A stretch of DNA of 64,000 nt, taken from CAJQLB01 sp041392065 (GTDB lineage Bacteria; Bacteroidota; Bacteroidia; Flavobacteriales; Flavobacteriaceae). Location: positions 310,001 through 374,000 of the forward strand of contig JAWKMU010000004.1 of assembly GCA_041392065.1 (NCBI GenBank), written 5' to 3'. Below are positions 25,204-35,274 of this stretch, piece after piece (within the stretch, counting starts at the first letter, position 1; the number at the start of each line of letters is the position of its first letter). Both the position numbers and the translations under genes were made by a program. The notes under the pieces are model-generated. The model did not search any database and was not told the DNA's origin. It saw only the letters and a list, made by a program, of their open reading frames with translations.

Positions 25204-26303
25204 GTTCCTAATAATTTTTCAACCTCATCTACAATGTCTTTTGTAGCATTGACTAAGGCCAATTTTTTAATATTCTTACTTAATATGTCTTGCTTTTCTT
25301 TTGAACTGTTTAAAAGGGAAAACTTATTTTCAAAATCAACATCTAAGTCATCTTCCTTTATTAAAATAGCTCCATCTTTTTCAACTATAGCATTTGCATT
25401 TTTTGTTTGATGATCTTCTGCAACATTTGGGGAAGGAATAAAAATCACAGGTTTACCTACAATGCATAATTCTGAAACAGAACCTGCTCCTGCCCTTGAT
25501 ATAATTATATCTGACGCTGCATAAGCCATATCCATCCTATTTAAAAAAGCATGAACTTGAATGTCTTTAACATCATTATATATTTTATAATCTTGATAAT
25601 ATAGCTTACCACACTGCCAAATAATTTGAACGTTTTGTTCTTGGAAAAAATCAAGTTTTTTCACAATCAGCTCATTAATGCGCTTGGCACCCAAACTACC
25701 ACCCAGAACAAGCAATGTAATTTTGTTGTGTTTTAGTTGAAAAAAATCTTTTGCTTCAATTGATTTATCTTCTAAACTGAGTAAATCCTGTCTCACTGGA
25801 TTTCCTGTTTTAATAATTTTCTCTTTAGGAAAAAATCGCTCAAGACCATCATAAGCCACACAAATTTTATTTGCTTTTTTTCCTAAAAATCTATTAGTTA
25901 TCCCTGGATATGAGTTTTGCTCCTGGATTAAACTAGGTATTCCTTTTGATGTCGCAACTTGCAATAATGGTCCACTAGCAAAACCTCCAGTACCTATGGC
26001 TACATCTGGTTTAAATTGTTTTAGGATTTTACGAGACCTCAGCAAACTAACAATTAACTTAAAAGGAAACGACAAGTTTTTTAGGGTTAGCTTTCTTTGT
26101 ATTCCAGAAATCCATAAGCCCTCAATTTTGTAACCTGCTTGTGGCACCTTTTCCATTTCCATTTTATTTTTTGCACCTACAAACAAAAACTCAGAATTTG
26201 GAAAACGTCTTTTTAATTCATTGGCAATGGAAATCGCTGGATAAATATGACCTCCTGTTCCTCCTCCAGATAAAATAATTCTATGTTGTTTTGTTTCTTT
26301 CAA
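25200..26303 (-). CDS. murG: UDP-GlcNAc:lipid I N-acetylglucosaminyltransferase
   Basis: MurG makes lipid II from lipid I on the cytoplasmic membrane face. The 367-residue GT-B protein has the N-terminal loop SGGGTGGHIYPAISIA, the substrate segment GTGGFASGPLL and QEQNSYPG, and the C-terminal donor-site motifs VLGGSLGAKRIN and SRAGAGSVSELC. The start follows ftsW by 3 nt, and the end overlaps murC by 4 nt. Confidence 0.96.
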   Translation of the reverse strand: MKETKQHRIILSGGGTGGHIYPAISIANELKRRFPNSEFLFVGAKNKMEMEKVPQAGYKIEGLWISGIQRKLTLKNLSFPFKLIVSLLRSRKILKQFKPDVAIGTGGFASGPLLQVATSKGIPSLIQEQNSYPGITNRFLGKKANKICVAYDGLERFFPKEKIIKTGNPVRQDLLSLEDKSIEAKDFFQLKHNKITLLVLGGSLGAKRINELIVKKLDFFQEQNVQIIWQCGKLYYQDYKIYNDVKDIQVHAFLNRMDMAYAASDIIISRAGAGSVSELCIVGKPVIFIPSPNVAEDHQTKNANAIVEKDGAILIKEDDLDVDFENKFSLLNSSKEKQDILSKNIKKLALVNATKDIVDEVEKLLGT

Positions 26304-26306
26304 TTA

Positions 26307-27503
26307 TCAAATCGTTTCACTTAATATTTCAAGTGGATTATCTTCATAATCTTCTTGCATTTTTATTTCTTCACGTTTAGCGCTTACACTAAGAATGATT
26401 CCAATAGCCAGACAAGTCATCCATATCGATGTTCCTCCACTACTTATAAGTGGTAATGTTTGTCCTGTAACTGGGAATAATTCGACTGCAACAGCCATAT
26501 TTATCAAAGCTTGAAATACAATTGGCAAGCCTACACCAACCACCAAAAGTTTACCAAAAACCGTATCAGCTTTTTGAGACACTATCACAATTCTAAACAG
26601 TAACCATAAATACAGTACTAATAAAAAAAGTCCTCCAGCTAAACCATATTCTTCAATTATGATGGCAAAAATGAAATCTGATGATGATTGAGGCAAGAAG
26701 TTTTTCTGAATACTCTTTCCTGGACCAACACCTTGAATGCCACCAGAAGCTATTGCTATTTTTGCTTTCTCTATTTGATAATCTGCTTCTGTATCTTCAC
26801 CATTTGAGAAATTTTCTATTCGGCTCATCCATGTATCAACACGATTTGGCATTGCTTCTGGAAATGCTTTTGCAGTAAGAATAAACAATGCCAATACAAC
26901 CAATCCTGAACCAACAATAATAGCTAAATAACGCAAAGGGTATCCTCCTAAAAATGTAAGCACAATAACCATTGTAAAAATGATGGCAGTTGTTGAAAAA
27001 TTTGCAGGAAGAATCAGAACCAAAACAAAGAAAACTGGCATCCATAAAGGCAAGATGGTTTCTTTAAAAGTTACATTTTTATCTTGAATTTTAGACAAAT
27101 AACGAGCTACATAAACCATTAAAACTACAGAAGCCAATGTTGATGGTTGAAACGTAAAACCAACCAATGGCACTCTAATCCAACGCTTAGCGTTTGTAGC
27201 GCTTTCAGCAACATCTGGTTGCAACATAGTAACAGCCAATAAGACTAATACAACAGGAATCATAATCATTGAAAGCCCTCTAAAGTATCTGTATGGTATT
27301 TTATGAACTCCATAAATAATAGCAAAACCTAAGAACAAATGAAGAAAATGTTTCACAAAATAATTGAAAGTATCTCCATCTCCACTTACATAAGCTAAGT
27401 TACTTGCAGCACTATAAACAGGCAAAAACGAGAATATGGCCAATAGTGCAGCTATGGCCCAAATTAATCGATCTCCTTTTATGTTACTGAATAGTGTTTG
27501 CAC
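26307..27503 (-). CDS. ftsW: Septal peptidoglycan polymerase FtsW (SEDS family)
   Basis: A 398-residue SEDS glycosyltransferase with about ten membrane segments. It polymerises lipid II at the septum together with FtsI. Recognisable are KRWIRVPLVGFTFQPSTLAS, the large extracellular loop following NRVDTWMSRIENF, GGIQGVGPGKSIQKNFLPQSSSDF split over the catalytic loop region, and the C-terminal TGQTLPLISSGGTS. All match FtsW rather than RodA by context, being between murD and murG. Confidence 0.95.
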   Translation of the reverse strand: MQTLFSNIKGDRLIWAIAALLAIFSFLPVYSAASNLAYVSGDGDTFNYFVKHFLHLFLGFAIIYGVHKIPYRYFRGLSMIMIPVVLVLLAVTMLQPDVAESATNAKRWIRVPLVGFTFQPSTLASVVLMVYVARYLSKIQDKNVTFKETILPLWMPVFFVLVLILPANFSTTAIIFTMVIVLTFLGGYPLRYLAIIVGSGLVVLALFILTAKAFPEAMPNRVDTWMSRIENFSNGEDTEADYQIEKAKIAIASGGIQGVGPGKSIQKNFLPQSSSDFIFAIIIEEYGLAGGLFLLVLYLWLLFRIVIVSQKADTVFGKLLVVGVGLPIVFQALINMAVAVELFPVTGQTLPLISSGGTSIWMTCLAIGIILSVSAKREEIKMQEDYEDNPLEILSETI

Positions 27504-27510
27504 TTCTCTT

Positions 27511-28845
27511 TTATAAGTTTCTTACTGCCTCTTTAAATTGTCTGCCTCTGTCTTCGTAGTTTTCAAACAAATCAAAACTTGCACATGCTGGCGACAAAAG
27601 CACATTATCTCCAGCTTCAGCAATTTTATATGCAATTTTTACTGCCTCGCTCATAAACTGAGTTTCAACAATAATGTCTACCATATTTCCAAAGTTTTCA
27701 AATAACTTTTTGTTATCTACTCCAAGACAAATAATGGCTTTTACATTTTTGTTTACAAAAGGAAATAAAGATTCGTAATCATTCCCTTTATCTTGTCCTC
27801 CAACAATCCAAACCGTTGGTGCCTCCATGCTTTCTAAAGCATAATACGTGGCATTAACGTTGGTTGCTTTTGAATCGTTTATATACTGTACTTTGTTTAT
27901 ACGAAGCACTTGTTCTAAACGATGCTCTGCACCTTGAAAATTTTCAAGACTTTCACGAATTGTGTTTTTCCTAATACGCAGTAGTTGCGCGACAGTTGAA
28001 GCTGCCATCGCATTTTTAATATTGTGTTTTCCCTCTAGTGCTAAATTTGCTGTTGGCATAATTATTTGGCTATTATCAATGTTTATTATTATGTTTTTTT
28101 CTTCTAAAAAAGTTCCTTGATCCAATTTCTGTGTTAATGAAAAAGGCAATAATGTTGATTGAATTGAATGTTGTTTTAAATAAGCTTCTATAACTTCATC
28201 ATCAGCATCATAAATCAGATAATCATCTTTGGTTTGATTCATCGTAATTCTGAATTTTGATGCTATATAATTTTCAAACTTATAGTCATATCTATCTAAA
28301 TGGTCTGGTGTGATATTGGTAATAACAGCTATTTCTGGTTTGAAGTTTACAATGCCATCCAACTGAAAACTGCTCAACTCCAAAACGTAATATTCAACAT
28401 TGGTTTCAGCTACCTGTTTTGCAAAACTGTCACCAATATTTCCTGCCATTCCAACATTTAAACCAGCCTGCTTTAAAATATGATTTGTTAACATGGTTGT
28501 TGTTGTTTTACCATTGCTTCCTGTAATTCCAATGATATTTGCATTGGTATATTGTGAAGCAAATTCAATTTCAGAAATCACAGGAATCCCTTTTGAATTG
28601 AGTTGTTTTACTACATCAACTTTATCAGGTATTCCAGGGCTTTTTACCACAACATCTGCATTTAGTATTTTATTTAAAGAATGCTGTTTTTCTTCCCATT
28701 CAATCTCATTATGTATAAGAACGTCTTTATATTTTTTCTTTATTTCACCTTTATCAGAAACAAACACTTCATAGTTTTTTAATTTTCCTAAAAGCGCTGT
28801 TCCTACTCCACTCTCTCCTCCACCAAGAATGACCAATCTCTTCAT
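27511..28845 (-). CDS. murD: UDP-N-acetylmuramoyl-L-alanine--D-glutamate ligase
   Basis: MurD adds D-glutamate to UDP-MurNAc-L-Ala. The 444-residue ligase has N-terminal LVILGGGESGVGTALL, the ATP loop GITGSNGKTTTTML near residue 110, the LELSSFQLD segment, NITPDHLDRYD, and the C-terminal LLSPACASFDLFENYEDRG block which is typical of MurD. It begins one base after mraY stops and ends 7 nt before ftsW, so it is inside the same transcript. Confidence 0.96.
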   Translation of the reverse strand: MKRLVILGGGESGVGTALLGKLKNYEVFVSDKGEIKKKYKDVLIHNEIEWEEKQHSLNKILNADVVVKSPGIPDKVDVVKQLNSKGIPVISEIEFASQYTNANIIGITGSNGKTTTTMLTNHILKQAGLNVGMAGNIGDSFAKQVAETNVEYYVLELSSFQLDGIVNFKPEIAVITNITPDHLDRYDYKFENYIASKFRITMNQTKDDYLIYDADDEVIEAYLKQHSIQSTLLPFSLTQKLDQGTFLEEKNIIINIDNSQIIMPTANLALEGKHNIKNAMAASTVAQLLRIRKNTIRESLENFQGAEHRLEQVLRINKVQYINDSKATNVNATYYALESMEAPTVWIVGGQDKGNDYESLFPFVNKNVKAIICLGVDNKKLFENFGNMVDIIVETQFMSEAVKIAYKIAEAGDNVLLSPACASFDLFENYEDRGRQFKEAVRNL

Positions 28846-30087
28846 CTATCTAATTTTCAATGTGACGATTGAAATGATTGCCAACAGAATACCAATAATC
28901 CAAAATCGTGTTACAATTTTGCTTTCGTGATATCCTGATTTTTGAAAATGATGATGCAATGGCGACATCTTAAAAATTCGTCGTCCTTCACCATACTTTT
29001 TTCGTGTATATTTAAAGTAGCTCACTTGCATGACTACAGATAAATTTTCAGCAAGGAAAATGCCACACAATACAGGAATAAGCCACTCTTTCCTTACAGC
29101 AATTGCAATTACAGCAATGATTCCACCAATAGTTAAACTTCCTGTATCTCCCATAAACACTTGGGCTGGATAAGTGTTATACCATAAAAATCCTATAAGT
29201 GCACCAACAAACGCCGCGATGTAAATTGTGATTTCCTCTACACGAGGTATATACATGATATTGAGATAATCTGAAAAGATAATGTTACCTGAAACCCAAG
29301 CGAAAATTCCTAAAGTGAGCACTATAATTGCTGAAGTTCCTGCTGCAAGACCATCAATACCATCTGTAAGGTTAGCTCCATTAGAAACCGCTGTTATTAT
29401 AAAAATAGCTATCAGAATAAAGATAATCCATGAATATTTTTTTAAATCTGGACTAATCCAAGTAATCAAACTTGAGTAATCAAATTCATTTCCTTTAACA
29501 AAAGGAATAGTTGTTTTTGTAGATTTTATTTCATCCTCAAATAGCTTTGCTGGAGCAATATTTGGGTTTTCTGCCAATAACTCTTGTTGCTGCTTAATAG
29601 GCAATTTTTCTTTTATAGTTACATCATCGTTAAAATATAAGGTGGCACCAACAATAATTCCCAATCCGACTTGACCTAATACTTTAAACCTCCCTTTTAA
29701 GCCTTCTTTATTTTGTTTGAATTTTTTAATGTAATCATCTATAAACCCAATAATTCCCATCCAAATGGTAGTAATTAAAAGCAAAATGATGTAAATATTC
29801 TCAAGTTTAGCTAATAAGATTACTGGAATTAAAGTTGCTAGAATAATAATTATTCCACCCATTGTTGGTGTTCCAGCTTTTTCAGCCTGACCTTCTAACC
29901 CAAGATCTCTAACTGTCTCTCCAACTTGCTTTTTTTGTAAGAATTTAATAATGCGTTTACCATAAATAGTAGAAATAAGCAATGACAAAATAATAGCAAC
30001 TGCAGCCCTAAAAGTGATGAACCCAAATAAGGAAGCTCCTGGAAATTGGAATTGTTTTTCTAAATATTCAAATAAATAATAGAGCAT
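28846..30087 (-). CDS. mraY: Phospho-N-acetylmuramoyl-pentapeptide transferase
   Basis: MraY transfers phospho-MurNAc-pentapeptide to undecaprenyl phosphate, giving lipid I. The 413-residue integral membrane protein has KAGTPTMGGIIIIL, FIDDYIKKFKQNKEGL, the catalytic NLTDGIDGLAAGTSAI, FMGDTGSLTIGG, and the C-terminal SPLHHHFQKSGYHESK. It is longer than the enterobacterial enzyme because of an insertion of about 60 residues after the third conserved block (EKLPIKQQQELLAE onward), which is usual for Bacteroidota. Confidence 0.97.
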   Translation of the reverse strand: MLYYLFEYLEKQFQFPGASLFGFITFRAAVAIILSLLISTIYGKRIIKFLQKKQVGETVRDLGLEGQAEKAGTPTMGGIIIILATLIPVILLAKLENIYIILLLITTIWMGIIGFIDDYIKKFKQNKEGLKGRFKVLGQVGLGIIVGATLYFNDDVTIKEKLPIKQQQELLAENPNIAPAKLFEDEIKSTKTTIPFVKGNEFDYSSLITWISPDLKKYSWIIFILIAIFIITAVSNGANLTDGIDGLAAGTSAIIVLTLGIFAWVSGNIIFSDYLNIMYIPRVEEITIYIAAFVGALIGFLWYNTYPAQVFMGDTGSLTIGGIIAVIAIAVRKEWLIPVLCGIFLAENLSVVMQVSYFKYTRKKYGEGRRIFKMSPLHHHFQKSGYHESKIVTRFWIIGILLAIISIVTLKIR

Positions 30088-30088
30088 A

Positions 30089-31549
30089 CTATTTTTGTAA
30101 TTGTTTTAAAAATTCTTCTAATATTTTATAGTCATCAAAATCAATACGTTTACCATTAATTTCCTGGTACGTTTCATGACCTTTTCCAGCTACTAAAATG
30201 ATATCGTTAGGCTTCGCTAATTGACATGCTGTTTTTATAGCTTGTTTTCTATCTACTATTGATAATGTTTTTTTAAAATGTTGTGGCTCTACTCCAGCTT
30301 CCATATCTTCAATAATCTGTTCAGGTTTTTCTGAACGTGGATTATCACTTGTAAAAATTACTTTAGTACTTAATGCTGAAGCGATATTTGCCATTTTTGG
30401 TCGCTTAGTTTTATCTCTATCTCCACCACAACCAACTACCGTAATTAAATTTTCGTTTTGTGTACGAATGGTGTTGATGGTTTCCAATACATTTTTAAGC
30501 GCATCTGGCGTATGTGCATAATCAACAATTGCTGTAATATCGTTAGCAATTAGGTATTGAAACCTTCCGCTTACACTTTCTAATTCACTCAAAAGCCTCA
30601 GTATTTCTACACTTTCTAAACCTAACAAATCGGCCGCTCCATAAATAGCTAATACGTTATAGGCATTGAAATTTCCAATAAGCTTTGACCAAACTTCATT
30701 GTCATTAATTTTAAGAAGTAAGCCGTTTAGTTGATTTTCTAAAATTTGCGCTCTGTAATCGGCATACGTTTTTAGTGCATAAGTGTATTTTTTTGATGCT
30801 GTGTTTTGAAGCATAAACAAACCGTTCTTATCATCAACATTTACAAGAGAGAATGCTGTACGAGGCAACTCGTCAAAAAATGCTTTTTTTACATCACGAT
30901 ACTCAGAAAATGTTTCATGATAGTCTAAATGATCATGTGATAAATTAGTGAAAATTCCTCCTGCAAAATGTAATCCTTCAGTTCGTTTCTGATGAATACC
31001 ATGAGAACTCACTTCCATAAAACAAAACTCAACACCATGATCATTCATTTCACTTAAATACTTATTTACAGTAAGAGAATCAGGTGTTGTATGGGTTGCT
31101 TTATACTCTATATCATCAACCAAAATTTTAACTGTTGAAAGCAACCCAACTTTATAACCAGCTTTTTTAAATAACGTATACAGTAAAGTCGCTATAGTAG
31201 TCTTACCATTGGTTCCAGTAACACCAACCAATTTTAAGTTTTCTGAAGGCGAACCATAATAATTTGAAGCCATAATAGCTAAAGCACTATTGGAATTTTC
31301 AACTTGTATGTAAGTAATTCCATTTTCAAGTTTCTCAGGAAGCTGCTCTACTATTATTGCAGTTGCACCATTTTTGATAGCAACATCTACAAACTTATGA
31401 CCATCTGCAACTTGTCCTTTTATAGCAACAAAAACATCATTGTTTTGAATTTTTCTAGAATCAAACTGAATTGCATTAACAGCTACACTTGTGCTGCCTA
31501 CTACAGCTTCAAGTGTTACTTTATACAATATGTTTTTTAGTTCTATCAT
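30089..31549 (-). CDS. murE: UDP-MurNAc-tripeptide synthetase (meso-diaminopimelate adding)
   Basis: MurE adds the third residue of the stem peptide. The 486-residue protein has the ATP loop GVTGTNGKTTIATLL near residue 110, the GIFTNLSHDHLDYHETF block, and the DNPR motif (TSDNPRSEKPEQI) that selects meso-diaminopimelate. The cell wall is therefore expected to be of the DAP type. The start overlaps the ftsI stop by 4 nt. Confidence 0.96.
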   Translation of the reverse strand: MIELKNILYKVTLEAVVGSTSVAVNAIQFDSRKIQNNDVFVAIKGQVADGHKFVDVAIKNGATAIIVEQLPEKLENGITYIQVENSNSALAIMASNYYGSPSENLKLVGVTGTNGKTTIATLLYTLFKKAGYKVGLLSTVKILVDDIEYKATHTTPDSLTVNKYLSEMNDHGVEFCFMEVSSHGIHQKRTEGLHFAGGIFTNLSHDHLDYHETFSEYRDVKKAFFDELPRTAFSLVNVDDKNGLFMLQNTASKKYTYALKTYADYRAQILENQLNGLLLKINDNEVWSKLIGNFNAYNVLAIYGAADLLGLESVEILRLLSELESVSGRFQYLIANDITAIVDYAHTPDALKNVLETINTIRTQNENLITVVGCGGDRDKTKRPKMANIASALSTKVIFTSDNPRSEKPEQIIEDMEAGVEPQHFKKTLSIVDRKQAIKTACQLAKPNDIILVAGKGHETYQEINGKRIDFDDYKILEEFLKQLQK

Positions 31550-33564
31550 GATAATTCTAGTACAATAGTTTGTTTAGAACTCAGCTTTGTTCCTTTTGCT
31601 ACAGATTGTTTTTTTACTTTTCCACTTCCAATGATTTTTACTTTCATACCAATGTTTTCCAATAAAGCAATAGCATCCATTGCTGGCATTCCGTTTAAAT
31701 CTGGCATAATGGTTTTGTACTTTTGAGCTGTATTGAAATAGTTATCGTAATCAGTTTTAGTTGCAAGATCTTGAGTTTCTAAATCTTTGATTTCATCAAT
31801 GATTGGTGTATCAGTAAATATTTTTTGTGCAATTTTTTTGAATACAGGACCAGACACATCTGCACCATAATAACCAACACTTATATCAGGTTTATGAATT
31901 ACCACAATACAAGAATACTTAGGATTTTCGGCTGGAAAATATCCTGTAAAAGATGAGATATAGCGTTTTTTTTCATCCCAATCTGACATCCAGTATTCGG
32001 TTTGAGCTGTTCCTGTTTTTCCTGCCATCGAAAAATTTTCAGCGTATAAACCGTTTCCTGTTCCGTGTTTCTTTTTTACAACATTTGCCAAAAGTTTTTG
32101 CAGCTTGGTCACAGTTTCTTTTGAGCATATTTGTTTATTAATCACATCTTTTTCAAAAACTTCTATGGTATTACCAAACTCCTTTACTTCTCTTAAAAAT
32201 CTAGGTCTGACCATCTCACCATCGTTGGCTATGGCATTATAAAAAGTTAAGGATTGCAATGGAGTTAGTTTTACATTATAACCATATGCCATCCACTCTA
32301 GAGTAATACCACTCCAAAGTCCGTTTTTTATTCTTGGGTCTGGAATAATAGGCTTGCCTTCGCCAATAATTGGTAAATTCAAAGTATTTTGAAGGTTCAT
32401 TCTGTATAAACCATCTACAAACTTTTTAGGATTATCAGTATAACTATTATGAATTGCTCTAACAATTCCTGTGTTTGAAGACACTTCAAATGCTTTGGCT
32501 ACAGTTATCTTACCGTAGCCTCCATGTTTTGAATCTCTTACTTTTTTTCCATAAAAAGTTAAAATTCCATTTTCGGTATCGACAACAGTAGATGTATCTA
32601 TAACCTTATCTTCTAAAGCTACAGCCAAAGCCATTAATTTAAAGGTTGAACCAGGTTCGTGAGATTCGCCTACAGCATAATTAAGTCGTTCGTAGTATTT
32701 TCCTTCTTGGTTTCTACCAAGGTTTGAAATAGCTTTAATTTCTCCTGTTTTGGTTTCCATTACAACCACAGTACCATGGTCTGCTTTGTATTTTTCCAAT
32801 TGTTCTAACAAAGCATGATGCGCAATATCCTGAATGTTAACGTCTATGGTTGTGTACAAATCATAACCGTCTTTTGGTTCTATTTGGTTGTAATCTTCAA
32901 TTGGTTTCCATTGCCCTTTTCCTATTCTTTGCTTTAACCGTCTTCCATCTGTACCTCGCAAATACTGCTCTCCAAAGGCGCCATCAATTCCTGCTCTTGT
33001 TACATTTCCATTTTCATCAAAACGTTCATAACCTATAGCACGTTGGGCAATTTCACCCATTGGATGTTCTCTTTTTGTTTTCTGCTCAACTATTAAGCCT
33101 CCTTTAAAAGCTCCCATTTTAAGCAATGGAAAATTTCTAATTCTTAAGTAATTTGAATAACCAAGATTTCTACCAAGCAAAAAATATCTGTTTTTATTTG
33201 CTCTTGCTTTTCGCAGTTCTTTTTCAAAATAGCTAGAAGTTTTACCATGAAATTTTGCTAATGAATCTGAAAGTGGTTTAATGTATGTTTCAAAATTCTT
33301 AGCAGAAGGTGTAATAGCATCAAAGCGAATATCATATTTAGGCACTGATGTTGCTAATAAGTTGCCTCCAGCAGAGTAAACATTACCTCTATTTGCAGGA
33401 ATGACAACATTTTGTATGGTTCGTTGCTCTGCTAAATCTCTGTATTCATTGCCATGAATGAATTGAATATTAACCAATTTAACCACAACAAGAATAGCAA
33501 AGATAAACATACATCCAGCTACAAAATACAATCGGTTTAATATGTTCTTCTCGTTTACTGCCAA
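31546..33564 (-). CDS. ftsI: Septal transpeptidase FtsI (PBP3) with PASTA domain
   Basis: A 672-residue class B penicillin-binding protein. It has one N-terminal membrane segment (VAGCMFIFAILVVVKLV), a dimerisation domain, and a transpeptidase domain with the SxxK motif in GSTFKLMALA, SSN in EVSSNTGIV, and KTGT in AGKTGTAQTE. A single PASTA domain covers the last 60 residues (MPDLNGMPAMDAIALLENIG to the end). PASTA-bearing FtsI is typical of Bacteroidota and Gram-positives. It works with FtsW in septal wall synthesis. Confidence 0.95.
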   Translation of the reverse strand: MAVNEKNILNRLYFVAGCMFIFAILVVVKLVNIQFIHGNEYRDLAEQRTIQNVVIPANRGNVYSAGGNLLATSVPKYDIRFDAITPSAKNFETYIKPLSDSLAKFHGKTSSYFEKELRKARANKNRYFLLGRNLGYSNYLRIRNFPLLKMGAFKGGLIVEQKTKREHPMGEIAQRAIGYERFDENGNVTRAGIDGAFGEQYLRGTDGRRLKQRIGKGQWKPIEDYNQIEPKDGYDLYTTIDVNIQDIAHHALLEQLEKYKADHGTVVVMETKTGEIKAISNLGRNQEGKYYERLNYAVGESHEPGSTFKLMALAVALEDKVIDTSTVVDTENGILTFYGKKVRDSKHGGYGKITVAKAFEVSSNTGIVRAIHNSYTDNPKKFVDGLYRMNLQNTLNLPIIGEGKPIIPDPRIKNGLWSGITLEWMAYGYNVKLTPLQSLTFYNAIANDGEMVRPRFLREVKEFGNTIEVFEKDVINKQICSKETVTKLQKLLANVVKKKHGTGNGLYAENFSMAGKTGTAQTEYWMSDWDEKKRYISSFTGYFPAENPKYSCIVVIHKPDISVGYYGADVSGPVFKKIAQKIFTDTPIIDEIKDLETQDLATKTDYDNYFNTAQKYKTIMPDLNGMPAMDAIALLENIGMKVKIIGSGKVKKQSVAKGTKLSSKQTIVLELS

Positions 33565-33573
33565 GACTGAACT

Positions 33574-33891
33574 TTAATTTTTAGATGTTACTTTTATCTT
33601 TTTTGGTGGCACTTCAGATGGTGCTAACCCTTTATCTGACAGCTTTCTTCGTATTGAAGATTCTTTTTTAAGCTCCATTAATGTTTTCCTACCTTCAACA
33701 AAAGCTGATCTTAATTCTTTTACTTCTTCTTTTAGACTTGCTATTTCGTATACTTTTCTATCTGCACTATGTGAACTTGCAATCATAATTACAGCAAGTG
33801 CAGATAAAAACAGTATTAATCTCCAATTCTTAAATGAATCGTCACTGATTAAAAAAGTTCCTCTTAAAACGCTATAAATATTTTTTTTCAC
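33574..33891 (-). CDS. ftsL: FtsL-like cell division protein
   Basis: A 105-residue bitopic protein with one membrane segment (LILFLSALAVIMIASSHSA, about residues 26-45) and a periplasmic heptad-like coiled coil (EIASLKEEVKELRSAFVEGRKTL). The size, topology and place between rsmH and ftsI match FtsL. Databases often label this flavobacterial protein by its neighbour as an 'S-adenosyl-methyltransferase', which is wrong. It would join FtsQ and FtsB-like proteins to activate FtsWI. Confidence 0.85.
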   Translation of the reverse strand: MKKNIYSVLRGTFLISDDSFKNWRLILFLSALAVIMIASSHSADRKVYEIASLKEEVKELRSAFVEGRKTLMELKKESSIRRKLSDKGLAPSEVPPKKIKVTSKN

Positions 33892-33893
33892 TT

Positions 33894-34793
33894 TTATAGT
33901 TTTTCAGCTATTCTCAATTTTGCGCTTCGCGCTCTATTATTTAACTGAATTTCTTCCTTGCTTGGTACAATGAGATTTCCAATTTTTTTTAGTGGAACAC
34001 TTACATTACCAAACACATCTTTTTCTGGTTCTCCTTCAAACATGCCACTTCTTATAAATCTTTTTACTAATCTATCCTCAAGCGAGTGATAGGAAATAAG
34101 ACTCAAACGACCTCCTTTTTTGAGTAATTCAGGTGTTTGTAATAAAAACTCTTTTAAAGCTTCAATTTCCTGATTAACCTCTATTCGGATAGCTTGGTAG
34201 ATTTGGGCCAAAATTTTGTTTTCCTTTTTTGGTGGTAAATATTTTTTTAAAATATTTTTAAGTTGATCAGATGTAATTATTGGATTCGCTTTGCGCTCTG
34301 TAACAATTGTTCTAGCTAAAGCAGGTGCATTTCTTAGCTCTCCATATTGCCAAAACACTTGTCTTAACTGCTCTTCGGCATACTCATTAACGACATGAAA
34401 CGCCGACAGTTGTTCTTGCTGATTCATTCTCATATCAAGGTTAGATTCAAACCGAGTTGAAAAACCTCTCTCTGGAATGTCAAATTGGTGTGAAGACACA
34501 CCAAAATCAGCAAGAATACCGTCAATTGACATTACGCCATGAAATTTCAGGAAACGTTTTACGTACCTGAAATTTTCATTTATTAGCGTAAATCTGCTAT
34601 CATCAATTCTATTTAAAAGAGCGTCTTGATCTTGATCAAATGCTATTAATCGTCCATCTTTACCAAGTCTTTTTAATATTTCCTTGCTATGGCCTCCACC
34701 TCCAAAAGTGACATCAACGTAAGTGCCATTTTCAATAATATTTAAACCATCTACAGTTTCCTTTAATAAAACTGGGTTATGATATTGCTGCAT
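33894..34793 (-). CDS. rsmH: 16S rRNA (cytosine(1402)-N(4))-methyltransferase
   Basis: RsmH (MraW) methylates N4 of C1402 in 16S rRNA using S-adenosylmethionine. The 299-residue form starting MQQYHNPVLLKETVDGL is chosen because the family begins at YHNPVLL; three upstream codons are also possible. The SAM loop is VTFGGGGHSKEIL. Other conserved blocks are LADFGVSSHQFD, ERGFSTRFESNLDMRMN, and the C-terminal LISYHSLEDRLVKRF. It overlaps the mraZ stop by 17 nt. Confidence 0.95.
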   Translation of the reverse strand: MQQYHNPVLLKETVDGLNIIENGTYVDVTFGGGGHSKEILKRLGKDGRLIAFDQDQDALLNRIDDSRFTLINENFRYVKRFLKFHGVMSIDGILADFGVSSHQFDIPERGFSTRFESNLDMRMNQQEQLSAFHVVNEYAEEQLRQVFWQYGELRNAPALARTIVTERKANPIITSDQLKNILKKYLPPKKENKILAQIYQAIRIEVNQEIEALKEFLLQTPELLKKGGRLSLISYHSLEDRLVKRFIRSGMFEGEPEKDVFGNVSVPLKKIGNLIVPSKEEIQLNNRARSAKLRIAEKL

Positions 34794-35247
34794 TGTCATC
34801 ATCTTGTCCCATTACGTCTTCAGCTAAATCTGCAAAATCTATAGCTGCATCATCAATTGCTTTTTCGTAGTTGTCTTTATCCCAAATCTCAATGATGTTA
34901 ACTGCAGAAGAAACAACTAATTCTTTAGAAATTCCTGCAAAAGCAATAAGGTCTTTTGGTATTAACAATCTACCAGAAGCATCCAGCTCCACAACTTTTA
35001 CTCCTGCTGTAAATCGCCTAATAAAGTCATTGTTCTTCTTTTTAAAACGATTGAGTTTGTTCACTTTTTGCATCAAACTTTCCCATTCATTCATAGGATA
35101 TAGCTCCAAACAAGGCTGAAATACTGCACGTTTTAATACAAAACCATTTTGCATCACAGGAGCCAACTGCTTCTTTAAAGCAGACGGAAACATAAGCCTA
35201 CCCTTGGTATCTGCTTTACATTCGTATGTTCCTATTAATGAATTCAA
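34777..35247 (-). CDS. mraZ: Transcriptional regulator MraZ (TTG start)
   Basis: MraZ is a DNA-binding regulator of the dcw cluster with two AbrB-like SpoVT domains. The 156-residue form starts at TTG, giving MNSLIGTYECKADTKGRLMF, the normal family N-terminus. The frame stays open to a GTG at 35307, but that codon lies inside the MraZ boxes and upstream of the -7 box, so it cannot be the start of the mRNA-encoded protein. The second repeat has VVELDASGRLLIPKDL near residue 88. It is the first gene of the cluster. Confidence 0.9.
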   Translation of the reverse strand: MNSLIGTYECKADTKGRLMFPSALKKQLAPVMQNGFVLKRAVFQPCLELYPMNEWESLMQKVNKLNRFKKKNNDFIRRFTAGVKVVELDASGRLLIPKDLIAFAGISKELVVSSAVNIIEIWDKDNYEKAIDDAAIDFADLAEDVMGQDDDNAAIS

Positions 35248-35274
35248 GGTATTCTGGTTTTGATATATAGGTTT